Below are positions 1 to 8,167 of a stretch of 64,000 bases of DNA, piece after piece; positions within the stretch are counted from its first letter, which is position 1; each line of letters opens with the position of its first letter. Location: the NCBI GenBank assembly GCA_934153805.1, contig CAKPFO010000003.1, positions 4,860-68,859 of the forward strand, written 5' to 3'. A program made the translations under genes and the position numbers. A model generated the notes under the pieces. That model worked only from the letters and a program-made list of their open reading frames with translations. It was not told the origin of the DNA and did not search any database. This DNA comes from an uncultured Clostridia bacterium. GTDB taxonomy: Bacteria > Bacillota > Clostridia > TANB77 > CAG-508.

Positions 1-235
1 CATTTTCCTCTACATCTTTTTCTACTATTTCTACAATTGCACTTTTTATATTGTCGTCTATTTCTGTTTTTTCTATAATTATATTGCTTATAGGTTTAAA
101 TAGTATTGCAGCTATTACCACTGCTACTACAAATGATAATATTTTTATTACACATTTAGTTAATCCTTTTTTGTATCCAATTAATATGCATAATAATAAT
201 AATCCTAAAATAATTCCATCAATAATTAATGACAT
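1..235 (-). CDS. CvpA-like membrane protein, 3' part outside window
   Basis: The reverse strand from about 235 down to base 1 encodes the N-terminus of a hydrophobic protein. It opens with a membrane helix, then a YKKG-type turn, then a second helix, which is the pattern of CvpA/colicin V production family proteins. The C-terminal part lies outside the window. Two in-frame ATG codons (247 and 235) compete; the GAAGGGA Shine-Dalgarno-like stretch abuts the first and sits about 12 nt from the second, so I prefer 235. The gene lies directly upstream of the DUF5711-like gene on the same strand only if transcription comes from the right, so the two could be co-transcribed. The family call rests on topology and the short YKKG motif, so it is moderate. 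Confidence 0.6.
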   Translation of the reverse strand, partial: MSLIIDGIILGLLLLCILIGYKKGLTKCVIKILSFVVAVVIAAILFKPISNIIIEKTEIDDNIKSAIVEIVEKDVEEN

Positions 236-264
236 TTCTAACCACATTCCCTTCTATTTATTTG

Positions 265-1455
265 TTATAAATTGACTATTTCAATTTTATTTCTATATAC
301 CACACCTGCAAAATTATTGCATATTACTATTTTGTTTATTTCTTGATTTGATATATATTTTTTCAAAAGCCAGCCATTAGTTCCTATAAAGTGTACCTCT
401 GAACCTAAGTTTACGGCTATTGTTCCGCCATAACTATATACTTCCTTTGTTGTTCCATTTAGTGTATATACACTGGTTTTTTTGCTACTAGTATTAAGTA
501 TTTCTACGCTAGTTTCTGTACTTAGCAAAGATGATTTTTCTACAATTCTATATATATAATTTGTTAAATTTATATCTGCAAAACTTATTTTGGTATTTTC
601 TTCATTTAATTTCATTATTTCTTCATCTTGTTCATTTTTTATTACATGTATAGAATCGTCATACATACAAACAAGCTTATTTCCATCTTGATATTTTATG
701 TTTGTAATTAAGCTTCCACTATTTGCAGTATAAGTATATGTTATTGCTTCTGTAGGATTAGTTTTTGTTTTTTGTATTGAAACTAGTTTTATTGTAGATT
801 GTATTGCCGTTCCACTTGTGTTTATCTCTGCAAAAGCTAAATATAAATTATCCATAGAAATGTCTGTATCTAGAGCAATGGTATTTGATAAATATGTTTT
901 AAATAGTTCATTGCCTGCAGTATCAAAAGTTTGTATAACAGATTTATGTGTTGTTCCAGATAAAATTACTGCTACGTATCCATTTTTATTTACAGATATT
1001 TGAGTTATATTTCCTTCCAGGTCTTTTTCCCAAATCTTTTCACTGCCAGAGATTAAATAGATTTTATTTTTATCTTTTTCTGCAATTAATAAATATTTTC
1101 CATTAGTTGCTGTTACAGGAGATGATATCTCTATTGTTAATTCTGACTCTAACTTTCCAGATGAATTATAGCTTGAAAGTATATTTTTGTTTAACACTGT
1201 TATGTATTTATCATATGCATACACATAATTAGATTCATTTTCATCTATTGAGATTGATGCTGTGCTGTCTTCTACAATATTTTTCATTAGTACATACTTG
1301 TCTACAACGTCTCTAAAATTCTTATTTAGTACATACACTGTAAATAATATTATTGCTATAGCTATTACTATTCCTATCACAACTGCTATAGTCAACTTCT
1401 TTTTATTTATTTTCTTTTTTATTTCTTCATTATTATCTATACCAATTATTTTCAT
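265..1455 (-). CDS. Membrane-anchored beta-propeller-like protein (DUF5711-type)
   Basis: This 396-residue protein has a short basic cytoplasmic N-terminus, one membrane helix at about residues 22-44, and a long extracytoplasmic region of repeated beta strands typical of a WD40/PQQ-like propeller (repeats near SGSEKIWEKDLEG and FDTAGNELFK). It fits the DUF5711 family of clostridial membrane proteins, whose function is unknown. An in-frame start nine codons upstream (1482) would place the AAGGAGG ribosome-binding site inside the coding sequence, so the ATG at 1455 is the better start. It lies just upstream of the CvpA-like gene and may share its transcript. Confidence 0.65.
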   Translation of the reverse strand: MKIIGIDNNEEIKKKINKKKLTIAVVIGIVIAIAIILFTVYVLNKNFRDVVDKYVLMKNIVEDSTASISIDENESNYVYAYDKYITVLNKNILSSYNSSGKLESELTIEISSPVTATNGKYLLIAEKDKNKIYLISGSEKIWEKDLEGNITQISVNKNGYVAVILSGTTHKSVIQTFDTAGNELFKTYLSNTIALDTDISMDNLYLAFAEINTSGTAIQSTIKLVSIQKTKTNPTEAITYTYTANSGSLITNIKYQDGNKLVCMYDDSIHVIKNEQDEEIMKLNEENTKISFADINLTNYIYRIVEKSSLLSTETSVEILNTSSKKTSVYTLNGTTKEVYSYGGTIAVNLGSEVHFIGTNGWLLKKYISNQEINKIVICNNFAGVVYRNKIEIVNL

Positions 1456-1631
1456 TTTTTGCTTTATTTCCTCCTTATGCACAAATTAAATTTGTGTTTT
1501 TTCTTAAGAGTCTTTATATTTACTACATAATTTATATCAGTTTTAAGAGTTTTTTTCAAGCATTTTACAATAATTTATAAACAACTATTAGAAATGATAT
1601 TACAATTTACAGTTTATAAAATTTTTTCTTT

Positions 1632-1780
1632 AAAAGTTTAATAATATATTGTTTCTTCATACCTTGTGTGTCACGGCCTTCATTAAAAAAAAACTAGTAT
1701 GGCTGGTCGTTCTCATCGCACTCGCAAGCTCGTTTGGTCGCTTACACGGTATTTCAAAGCAATATATTATCAAACTTTTT
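1632..1780. repeat. Dispersed stem-loop element, copy 1
   Basis: An intergenic element of about 150 bp is bounded by inverted arms (about 20 bp, AAAGTTT and ATAATATATTG on the left; the complement at 1760-1780 on the right). It has a conserved core containing ATACCTTGTGTG, CGGCCTTC, CTAGT, CGTTTGGTCGCTTAC and GGTATTTCAA. A second copy lies at 10047-10197. The arms differ in sequence between the two copies but stay self-complementary within each. No protein-coding potential is apparent. It may be a miniature mobile element or a structured RNA. Confidence 0.75.
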
Positions 1781-1827
1781 TATTAAAGATTAGATGTCTG
1801 CAAATTGTAACGAAAATTGTAAAAAAT

Positions 1828-2835
1828 TTATTTTCTTAATAACATAGCCACCTGTACTAATCCCAACATTCCAAAAATAGGATATAATGCTTCTACTAAC
1901 TTAGAAAAACCAATGTTAGAAACTAGAATTCCAATTATGCACATAACAATTAAAATACAATTATACTGCTTTTTATTTTTACTAACATTTTGCAAAAAAC
2001 TATAACCTGCAGAAATAGCCGAGGTGAAAATAGATAATATTATAATAAACCCATACATATATCTAAACACATTTCCAAACTGCAAAGTTACTTCTATAAG
2101 TGGCATTTCTAATTCTGCTATATAAAAACTGCCTCTTAATAGCAATCCATATATAAGAAAAGCTAATATTATAATAGCCGCACTACTGAATATTGCAATT
2201 TTTGCAATTGATTTTCTACTATCTATACAATTTTTTAAGCTTGTTAAAACTGGTATTAAAATTATACTATTATAACTTGCATATAGTATGCTACTTATAA
2301 GCCATCCACTTTTTACATCTGTATTTACCCTACCTGTTTCAAATAAATATGGAATATTTTTTAATCCTAAATAAGCAATTAAAATGACTAGAATTGGAAC
2401 TAATATTTCATTTGCTTTTATTACTCCTTTTATACTTTTTATAAATACTAAATAACATATTGTTACAAAAACAGCACTAGATATGTATATTGGTATGCTA
2501 TATGTTTGTTTAATATATGCACTAAATCCAGCTATCATAATATAGAAAGAAATTAACAAAAACATATTTACTATTACATTTACCATTTTGTTTATCACTT
2601 TATATTTAGAATTTACTTCTCTTAAAAGTTCATCATAGCTATTTATATTATTTTCCTTTACTAATATTAGAACCTTATTTATTATTACGCCTGTCAATAT
2701 TCCAGATATAACTATTCCTATTTTTCCATAGTTCGAATATTGTCCAAAAAACAAATAAATTTCTTTACCAGAAGCAAATCCAGCTCCAATTAGAGTTCCT
2801 ATTATTACAAAAGCTATTTTTCCTATATTTTTCAT
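1828..2835 (-). CDS. YkvI-like multi-pass membrane transporter
   Basis: The 335-residue protein has about ten predicted membrane helices. Its start resembles YkvI/COG3949 membrane proteins: a first helix carrying GTLIGAGFASGKE, the glycine-rich unwound segment typical of LeuT-fold transporters. The substrate is unknown. The ATG at 2835 is preferred over 2853 because GAGG lies 9 nt upstream of it. The gene stands alone between the stem-loop repeat and the ABC exporter genes. Family assignment is good; transport function is inferred. Confidence 0.7.
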   Translation of the reverse strand: MKNIGKIAFVIIGTLIGAGFASGKEIYLFFGQYSNYGKIGIVISGILTGVIINKVLILVKENNINSYDELLREVNSKYKVINKMVNVIVNMFLLISFYIMIAGFSAYIKQTYSIPIYISSAVFVTICYLVFIKSIKGVIKANEILVPILVILIAYLGLKNIPYLFETGRVNTDVKSGWLISSILYASYNSIILIPVLTSLKNCIDSRKSIAKIAIFSSAAIIILAFLIYGLLLRGSFYIAELEMPLIEVTLQFGNVFRYMYGFIIILSIFTSAISAGYSFLQNVSKNKKQYNCILIVMCIIGILVSNIGFSKLVEALYPIFGMLGLVQVAMLLRK

Positions 2836-2885
2836 AAATAAAAAACCTCTCATTTAAAACTATGAAAGGTTTTTATTTTTATTAC

Positions 2886-4337
2886 TTATTTCTTTCTTCT
2901 TCTATGTTGCCATACTAAAATTCCTGCAAATATTATTAGTACTGGCACTCCAAATATAACTGCTTGAACTATGTTGTCTTGTTCTACTGTAGCTGTATAG
3001 CTTACTGTATTTGTGTCTTTTCTTATTACTATATCAACTTCTCTATCTACTAAGTATGCAATTGAATCCATTGCAATATTTTTATTATCTGGATAGAAAA
3101 TAATTGGTGTACTTGAAGATGATGTTAATGTGTAGTCTGATATAAATGCGTTTTCTCCATATATAACTAATTTTGAAACTTTTTCTCCAGTTTCCTCATT
3201 TGCTGCAGTTATTTGTTTTTGCATTTCTGCACCTACTACAAATGGTCCTTCTTCTTCTCCTTCTTGTTTGCTATTAGAACTTATTGAAAAGTTTGTTCTA
3301 AAGAATGATGTTTCACTTGCTTGTAATAATACTGTTTTAGTAACATTCATATTTGCTAATTCATCATCTGAAACAAAATTTATTTTAGTTGCATTTACAA
3401 GCAATGGGTTTGATATATTTTTAGTTATAGTACTATAGCTTACATCTGGTATTATTATGCTAGATGCTGTTGACATTCTCTTTGCAGAGTCTGTTTCGTT
3501 TATAACTCCTGGTTCAAATGGTTTTACTCCATACATTGCTAATATTTTGTTTACATTTGGTAATTCTTGTTTTTGTGTGCTTAACATATTAAACCATAAT
3601 ATATTTCCACCATTATTAATATAATTTATAATTGCATTTGTAGTAATATCATCAAAATCTGCATTTGGTGTATTTATAATTAAAGTATCACAGTCTTCTG
3701 GTACACTACCTGTTGTTACTATATTTACTGTTTTGTATTCTGTAACTTCATTTGCTAAATACATTGTTAAGTATGTTAAATTTTGGTTAACACTAAAGTC
3801 TGAAAATCCCTCTAGGAAATATACTGTTGGAACTTTCTCTGCTACAACATATAATATTGAATTTGTAAGTTTTTCTTCTGTTATATCTATTTGTTCATAT
3901 GTTGCAGTATTGTATGTGTAAAAGTCTTGTGAAGATAGTATTTTTGACTTGTTTCCACTTTCTACTATTACACCATTAGAACCTGATTCAATTCCATATT
4001 TTTCTACTAAATCTGGTCTAGAATTTGAGTCTACTACCTCTACATTTATTTTTTCATTTACATTATGATATTGCTTTGCTAAGTCTACAATTGAATCTGT
4101 ATCTGTGTATCCTACAAAATAAATATTTACATCTTGATTTACAGTTTTTACTTGTTCTTTACTAGTATCTGTTAATGTATATAATTTTTCTTTTGTAAAA
4201 TCAATTGGATCTAAATTTAAATTATTTACAAATAAAGTAAGTGCAATAAATAGTGCCACTAATACAGCCATAAAAATTATTGTAGTTGTTCTTTTTATAA
4301 GCCAGCTTTTTTTGATTTTTTCTATAAATTTTTTCAC
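2886..4337 (-). CDS. GldG-like ABC transporter accessory protein
   Basis: A 483-residue protein with an N-terminal membrane helix (about 18-40), a large extracytoplasmic domain and a C-terminal helix (about 455-475) ending in a basic tail. The N-terminal region (TKEKLYTLTDTSKEQVK) and the middle segment with NGGNILWFN match the GldG/ABC_transp_aux family, which partners with GldA/GldF-type ABC systems. It is the last gene of a three-gene operon: the permease ends 13 nt upstream and the ATPase overlaps the permease. In Bacteroidetes the system serves gliding; in Firmicutes the substrate is unknown. Confidence 0.8.
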   Translation of the reverse strand: MKKFIEKIKKSWLIKRTTTIIFMAVLVALFIALTLFVNNLNLDPIDFTKEKLYTLTDTSKEQVKTVNQDVNIYFVGYTDTDSIVDLAKQYHNVNEKINVEVVDSNSRPDLVEKYGIESGSNGVIVESGNKSKILSSQDFYTYNTATYEQIDITEEKLTNSILYVVAEKVPTVYFLEGFSDFSVNQNLTYLTMYLANEVTEYKTVNIVTTGSVPEDCDTLIINTPNADFDDITTNAIINYINNGGNILWFNMLSTQKQELPNVNKILAMYGVKPFEPGVINETDSAKRMSTASSIIIPDVSYSTITKNISNPLLVNATKINFVSDDELANMNVTKTVLLQASETSFFRTNFSISSNSKQEGEEEGPFVVGAEMQKQITAANEETGEKVSKLVIYGENAFISDYTLTSSSSTPIIFYPDNKNIAMDSIAYLVDREVDIVIRKDTNTVSYTATVEQDNIVQAVIFGVPVLIIFAGILVWQHRRRKK

Positions 4338-4350
4338 TTTCTGTTACCTC

Positions 4351-5052
4351 CTATCTCGCACTTTTTCTTCTTTGCATTACAGTTATTGTTAATATTATGC
4401 AAAGCACTGTAAATGCTAAAAATGTTATTACATATGCAATATTAATTTGTCCTGTTGTAAATTTATAGAACATGTTAAGTAATGAAAAGCTTGAACCCTT
4501 TGATATAAATTCTGGTAAAACCCATGTTACTACAAATGTTACTATAGAAATCATAGCTGCAATAATTTGATTTTCTGTTAAGCTAGATGCAAATACTCCA
4601 AAAGAAATATATGCCATATTTAATAGTAAAAATCCAAATAAAGTTACTAATGCTGTAGAAATATCTGGTGTTCCAAAGCAACATATAATTGCAACATACA
4701 TAAGTGTGCATAATAGTGCTATTACTACTATAGTAAGTGCTGATAAAAATTTTGCAATTACTATTTTTGTTATGCTAACAGGTGATGTAAGTAATAATTG
4801 CTCTGTTCCATTTTTTCTTTCTTCTGAAAATGTTCTCATTGTAAGCATAGGAATTAAAAATGCAAATATTAATATAGTTGGTAAATATGTAAAAATATAT
4901 ACAAATATATTTTGAAAATCTAGTACTCCATTAGAGTATTGTAACTCTAAATTAAATGATATACTAAATGCTAGTAAAAATACTCCTATAAAAACATATC
5001 CTATTGGAGATAGAAAATATGATTTAACTTCTTTTTTTACAATTGCCCACAT
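4351..5052 (-). CDS. ABC-2 type permease (GldF-like)
   Basis: A 233-residue integral membrane protein with six predicted helices. It starts MWAIVKKEVKSYFLSPIGY, characteristic of the GldF/ABC-2 permease group, and carries the conserved FSEERKNGTEQLLLTSPVS segment that contacts the ATPase. Its start overlaps the ATPase stop by one base, indicating translational coupling. It forms the membrane channel with the flanking ATPase and GldG-like subunit. Confidence 0.85.
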   Translation of the reverse strand: MWAIVKKEVKSYFLSPIGYVFIGVFLLAFSISFNLELQYSNGVLDFQNIFVYIFTYLPTILIFAFLIPMLTMRTFSEERKNGTEQLLLTSPVSITKIVIAKFLSALTIVVIALLCTLMYVAIICCFGTPDISTALVTLFGFLLLNMAYISFGVFASSLTENQIIAAMISIVTFVVTWVLPEFISKGSSFSLLNMFYKFTTGQINIAYVITFLAFTVLCIILTITVMQRRKSAR

Positions 5053-6119
5053 TATTTTTCTCCTCCTTTTTCTTTATTTTCTGTATCTTTTACAGATTCT
5101 TGTTTACTTTTTGATTTCTTTTTATTTTCATTTGACTTTTCTTTTTCTTTTTTTGCATCGTTTTCATTTTCTTCTTTTGCTTCTTCGTCACTTGTTATAA
5201 GTTTCATAAATGCATCTTCTAGGCTTGCTTCATCTTTTTTTAATTCAAATATTGTTATTTCCTTTTTAGGAAGAACATCAAACAAGTCTTTTCTTAAATC
5301 TATATTTTCGTCTGTAACAATTCTATATTGTTTTGTTCCGTCTTCATTGTCTTTTACAAGAGTAAGTTCTTTTATATCTTTTAACTCTTGTTTTATTTCT
5401 TCTATTCTGTTTTCTTTATCTTCGACTGTAATAAATAAAACATTTTGCTTTCTAGTTTTTTCTTCTAAATTTTCTGGTGTATCTACAGCTAATATTTTTC
5501 CTTTATTAATAATTACTACTTTTTCACATACTTGGCTTACCTCAGACAAAATATGAGAACTTAATATTACTGTGTGGTTCTTTCCTAACTCTTTTATAAG
5601 ATTTCTAATTTCTAGTATTTGCTTAGGATCTAAACCTACTGTTGGTTCATCTAAAATTAGTACGTCAGGGTTTCCTACCAATGCTCCTGCCATACTTACT
5701 CTTTGTTTATATCCTCTAGATAAATTTTTAATTAGCTTATTTTGTACCTCTTCTAGTCCTGTTTCTTTTAGCACTTTTTCTACTTCTTGCTTTTTTATTT
5801 TTCTATCTACTGCTTTTAAATCTGCCATATATTTAACAAATTCTTTAGCAGTAAGTTCATGATAAGAAGGTACTCCCTCTGGCATATATCCTATTTGTTT
5901 TTTTGCCTTTTTTGGCTTTTTAGAAATATCGTAACCATTTACAATAATTTCTCCTTCTGTGGCTTCAATAAATCCTGTTATCATGTTCATTGTTGTACTT
6001 TTTCCTGCACCATTTGGTCCTAAAAGCCCTACAATTTCTCCGTCTTTAACGTCAAAACTAATATTATCTACTGCAGTAAAATTTCCATACTTTTTAGTTA
6101 CATTTTTGACCTCTATCAC
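5052..6119 (-). CDS. ABC transporter ATP-binding protein (GldA/NatA-like)
   Basis: A 355-residue ABC ATPase with Walker A GPNGAGKST (about 34-42), Q-loop near GYMPEG, signature LSRGYKQR, Walker B VLILDEP and switch His in ILSSHI. After the nucleotide-binding domain there is a DUF4162-like C-terminal region and then a highly charged Lys/Glu tail of about 45 residues (about 310-355) that is longer than usual in the family. AAGGAGG precedes the ATG. It is the first gene of the exporter operon. Confidence 0.9.
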   Translation of the reverse strand: MIEVKNVTKKYGNFTAVDNISFDVKDGEIVGLLGPNGAGKSTTMNMITGFIEATEGEIIVNGYDISKKPKKAKKQIGYMPEGVPSYHELTAKEFVKYMADLKAVDRKIKKQEVEKVLKETGLEEVQNKLIKNLSRGYKQRVSMAGALVGNPDVLILDEPTVGLDPKQILEIRNLIKELGKNHTVILSSHILSEVSQVCEKVVIINKGKILAVDTPENLEEKTRKQNVLFITVEDKENRIEEIKQELKDIKELTLVKDNEDGTKQYRIVTDENIDLRKDLFDVLPKKEITIFELKKDEASLEDAFMKLITSDEEAKEENENDAKKEKEKSNENKKKSKSKQESVKDTENKEKGGEK

Positions 6120-6304
6120 TGTTATTCCTCCTTATAATTTTTAATAAAGTGCTATTTCCCTAAGCATTTATCAATTTCTCAACTATATTATCATTTAATA
6201 ATACATATATCAAGTATGTTCACACAAAATTTACATTTTACATTGAGATTTGTAATAACCTAAATTTTCTTTCATATATTTAAATAATCAAGGAGGCTGT
6301 CTAT

Positions 6305-6928
6305 ATGATATTTTTATATCCTTTACTAATCGCTTTTTTATTGGTTTTTGTATCAGAATTAGGTGACAAGACTCAATTACTAGTACTATCTTTCTCTTCT
6401 AAATTACAAACATCTACTATTCTAATTGGTGTTGCCCTAGGCTCATTCTTTAGCCATGGTATTGCTATTTTATTTGGTAGTTCTATTGGTCTTGTAGAAA
6501 ATAGTTCTTTACATTTTATTTTAGAAATTGTAACATACTCGTCATTTATTGTTTTTGGAATTATTTCCTTCTTACCTTCAAAGGACAATGATGAAAAAGT
6601 TTCAAATAAAAAAGATAGCTTCTTGATGAAACTATCTAAATTGAGCATAGGATATATTTTTATTATTGCTCTTTCTATAGCTGTTGGTGAGCTTGGCGAC
6701 AAAACTTTTTTAGCCTCAATAGGGCTTGGCATAAGCTACCCTCATTTTAAATTGTTTTTAGTAATTGGTGCTATTTTAGGTATGGTTGCATCAGACCTAC
6801 TTGCCATATTTTTTGGTAAATTTTTATCTTCAAAAATCTCCGGCTCTGTAATGCAAAAGTTCTCTGGCATTTTATTTATTATGTTTGGCTTAATTGGTTT
6901 TGTTCATTTTATTTGTACTTTATTTTAA
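6305..6928 (+). CDS. TMEM165/GDT1 family cation exporter
   Basis: A 207-residue six-helix membrane protein with the duplicated family signature E-x-G-D-K-T, seen as ELGDKT near residue 19 and again near residue 130. GDT1 proteins export Mn2+ or Ca2+; the bacterial MneA type detoxifies manganese. AAGGAGG precedes the ATG. I looked for a yybP-ykoY manganese riboswitch in the roughly 180-nt leader and saw none. The gene is divergent from the ABC exporter operon. Confidence 0.85.
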   Translation: MIFLYPLLIAFLLVFVSELGDKTQLLVLSFSSKLQTSTILIGVALGSFFSHGIAILFGSSIGLVENSSLHFILEIVTYSSFIVFGIISFLPSKDNDEKVSNKKDSFLMKLSKLSIGYIFIIALSIAVGELGDKTFLASIGLGISYPHFKLFLVIGAILGMVASDLLAIFFGKFLSSKISGSVMQKFSGILFIMFGLIGFVHFICTLF

Positions 6929-6945
6929 AATATTTTTGTAACATT

Positions 6946-6981
6946 ATAAAATCCACCGCATATATTATAATGGGTGGATTT
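6946..6981 (+). promoter_or_regulatory. Hairpin overlapping the start region of a small gene
   Basis: AAATCCACC and GGGTGGATTT form a hairpin with an AT-rich loop. The 3' arm contains the only GGTGG Shine-Dalgarno-like sequence and ends at the ATG at 6982. It could terminate the exporter transcript or hide the ribosome-binding site of the small gene. Confidence 0.45.
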
Positions 6982-7164
6982 ATGTTTAATTTAAATGATT
7001 TAAATGGTTGCGAGCTTTTGGCTCTTGCTAATATTTTTACTATATCTATTTCTCAAGGTCTAACCTCAGAAGAAATTGCTGTTTTAGCTGGCTTTTTTAC
7101 AGTCGTAGGTGACAGTTTAGCACTTATGGCTATAAATAATTCTAGCTCTGATAATTGCAAATAA
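6982..7164 (+). CDS. Small conserved hypothetical protein
   Basis: A 60-residue mostly helical, hydrophobic protein (LNGCELLALANIFTISISQG, then two Gly/Ala-rich stretches). I recognise this style of small protein from clostridial genomes but know no function. The longer frame starting at 6913 would begin inside the exporter gene; the ATG at 6982 follows GGTGG with 5 nt spacing. It is convergent with recR, the two stops lying within 10 nt. Confidence 0.55.
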   Translation: MFNLNDLNGCELLALANIFTISISQGLTSEEIAVLAGFFTVVGDSLALMAINNSSSDNCK

Positions 7165-7172
7165 TTTTAATT

Positions 7173-7772
7173 TTATAATTCTCTTCTTCCTTCTAAAGCC
7201 TTACTTAATGTAATTTCATCTGTATATTCCAAATCTCCTCCAACTGGTATTCCATGTGCTATTCTAGTTACCTTTATGCCTAATGGTTTTACTAATTTTG
7301 AAATATACATAGCTGTTGCTTCTCCCTCTACTCTAGGATTCGTTGCAAGTATTATCTCTTTTACCTTTCCTTCCATTAATCTAGAAAGCAGCTCTTTTAT
7401 TTTTATCTCATCTGGACCAATCCCCTTCATTGGAGAAATAGAACCATGTAGTACATGATACAATCCTTTAAACTCATGTGTTCTTTCCATTGCAATAACA
7501 TCTTTTACATCTTCAACTACACATATTATGCTCTCATCTCTTTTAGGATTTGAACAAATTGCACATGGATCTGTATCCGAAATATTATAACATTTAGAAC
7601 AGTATTTTAAATTTTTCTTTGCATTTACTATAGAAGATACAAACTCATTTATCTCTTCTTCTGATCTATCTAGCATATAAAAAGCAAGTCTAGCTGCAGT
7701 CTTGCTTCCTATACTAGGTAATTTTTCAAAACTTTCTATTAATTTTTCTATTGATGGTGAATAGTATGACAT
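7173..7772 (-). CDS. recR: Recombination mediator protein RecR
   Basis: The 199-residue protein has the complete RecR layout: an N-terminal helix-hairpin-helix (LPSIGSKTAARLAFYML), a four-cysteine zinc finger (CSKCYN...CAIC, residues about 58-73), and a Toprim domain (VVEDVKDVIAMERT, then LATNPRVEGEATAMYI) followed by a Walker-like GIPVGGDLEYTDEITL C-terminus. It works with RecF and RecO in gap repair. It is downstream of ybaB and dnaX in the order usual for Firmicutes. Confidence 0.97.
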   Translation of the reverse strand: MSYYSPSIEKLIESFEKLPSIGSKTAARLAFYMLDRSEEEINEFVSSIVNAKKNLKYCSKCYNISDTDPCAICSNPKRDESIICVVEDVKDVIAMERTHEFKGLYHVLHGSISPMKGIGPDEIKIKELLSRLMEGKVKEIILATNPRVEGEATAMYISKLVKPLGIKVTRIAHGIPVGGDLEYTDEITLSKALEGRREL

Positions 7773-7798
7773 CTTTTACCTCTTATCTTTTTACATCC

Positions 7799-8143
7799 TT
7801 ACATTAATCCTGGGATATTATATTTTCCTAGACTTTGTGCTTGTGCACTATCTACTTTTCTTAAAGCTTCATTTACACAAGATAATATTAAGTCTTGTAG
7901 CATTTCTACATCATCTGGGTCTACTACGTCTTTGCTTATTTTAATTTCTTTTATTTCTTTATTTCCAGATACTTTTACCTCTATTGCTCCTCCTCCGCTA
8001 GTTGCTGAAAACTCTTTTATACTTAACTCCTCTTGTGATTTTTCCATATCTGCTTGTATTTTTTTTGCTTCTTTCATTAATTGATTAATATTCATTCCGC
8101 CAAATCCTCCCATACCTCCTGGGAATCCTCCTCTTTTTGACAT
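7799..8143 (-). CDS. YbaB/EbfC family nucleoid-associated protein
   Basis: A 114-residue protein with a Gly/Met-rich N-terminus, a helix of Lys/Glu repeats (MKEAKKIQADMEKSQEEL) and the conserved strand-turn region (GGGAIEVKVSGNKEIKEIKI). YbaB dimers bind DNA. It sits between dnaX and recR, as in most Firmicutes. Confidence 0.95.
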   Translation of the reverse strand: MSKRGGFPGGMGGFGGMNINQLMKEAKKIQADMEKSQEELSIKEFSATSGGGAIEVKVSGNKEIKEIKISKDVVDPDDVEMLQDLILSCVNEALRKVDSAQAQSLGKYNIPGLM

Positions 8144-8167
8144 CTTAAATCTCTCCTTTTCTATATT

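Noticed and set aside
818..1003. Plus-strand frames opposite real genes (for example at 818-1003, 5347-5862 and 17558-17980)
   Set aside because: They are antisense shadows of well-supported genes with no ribosome-binding site or recognisable domains.
6120..6304. yybP-ykoY manganese riboswitch before the GDT1 exporter
   Set aside because: No conserved core bases or hairpin layout of that riboswitch could be seen in the leader.
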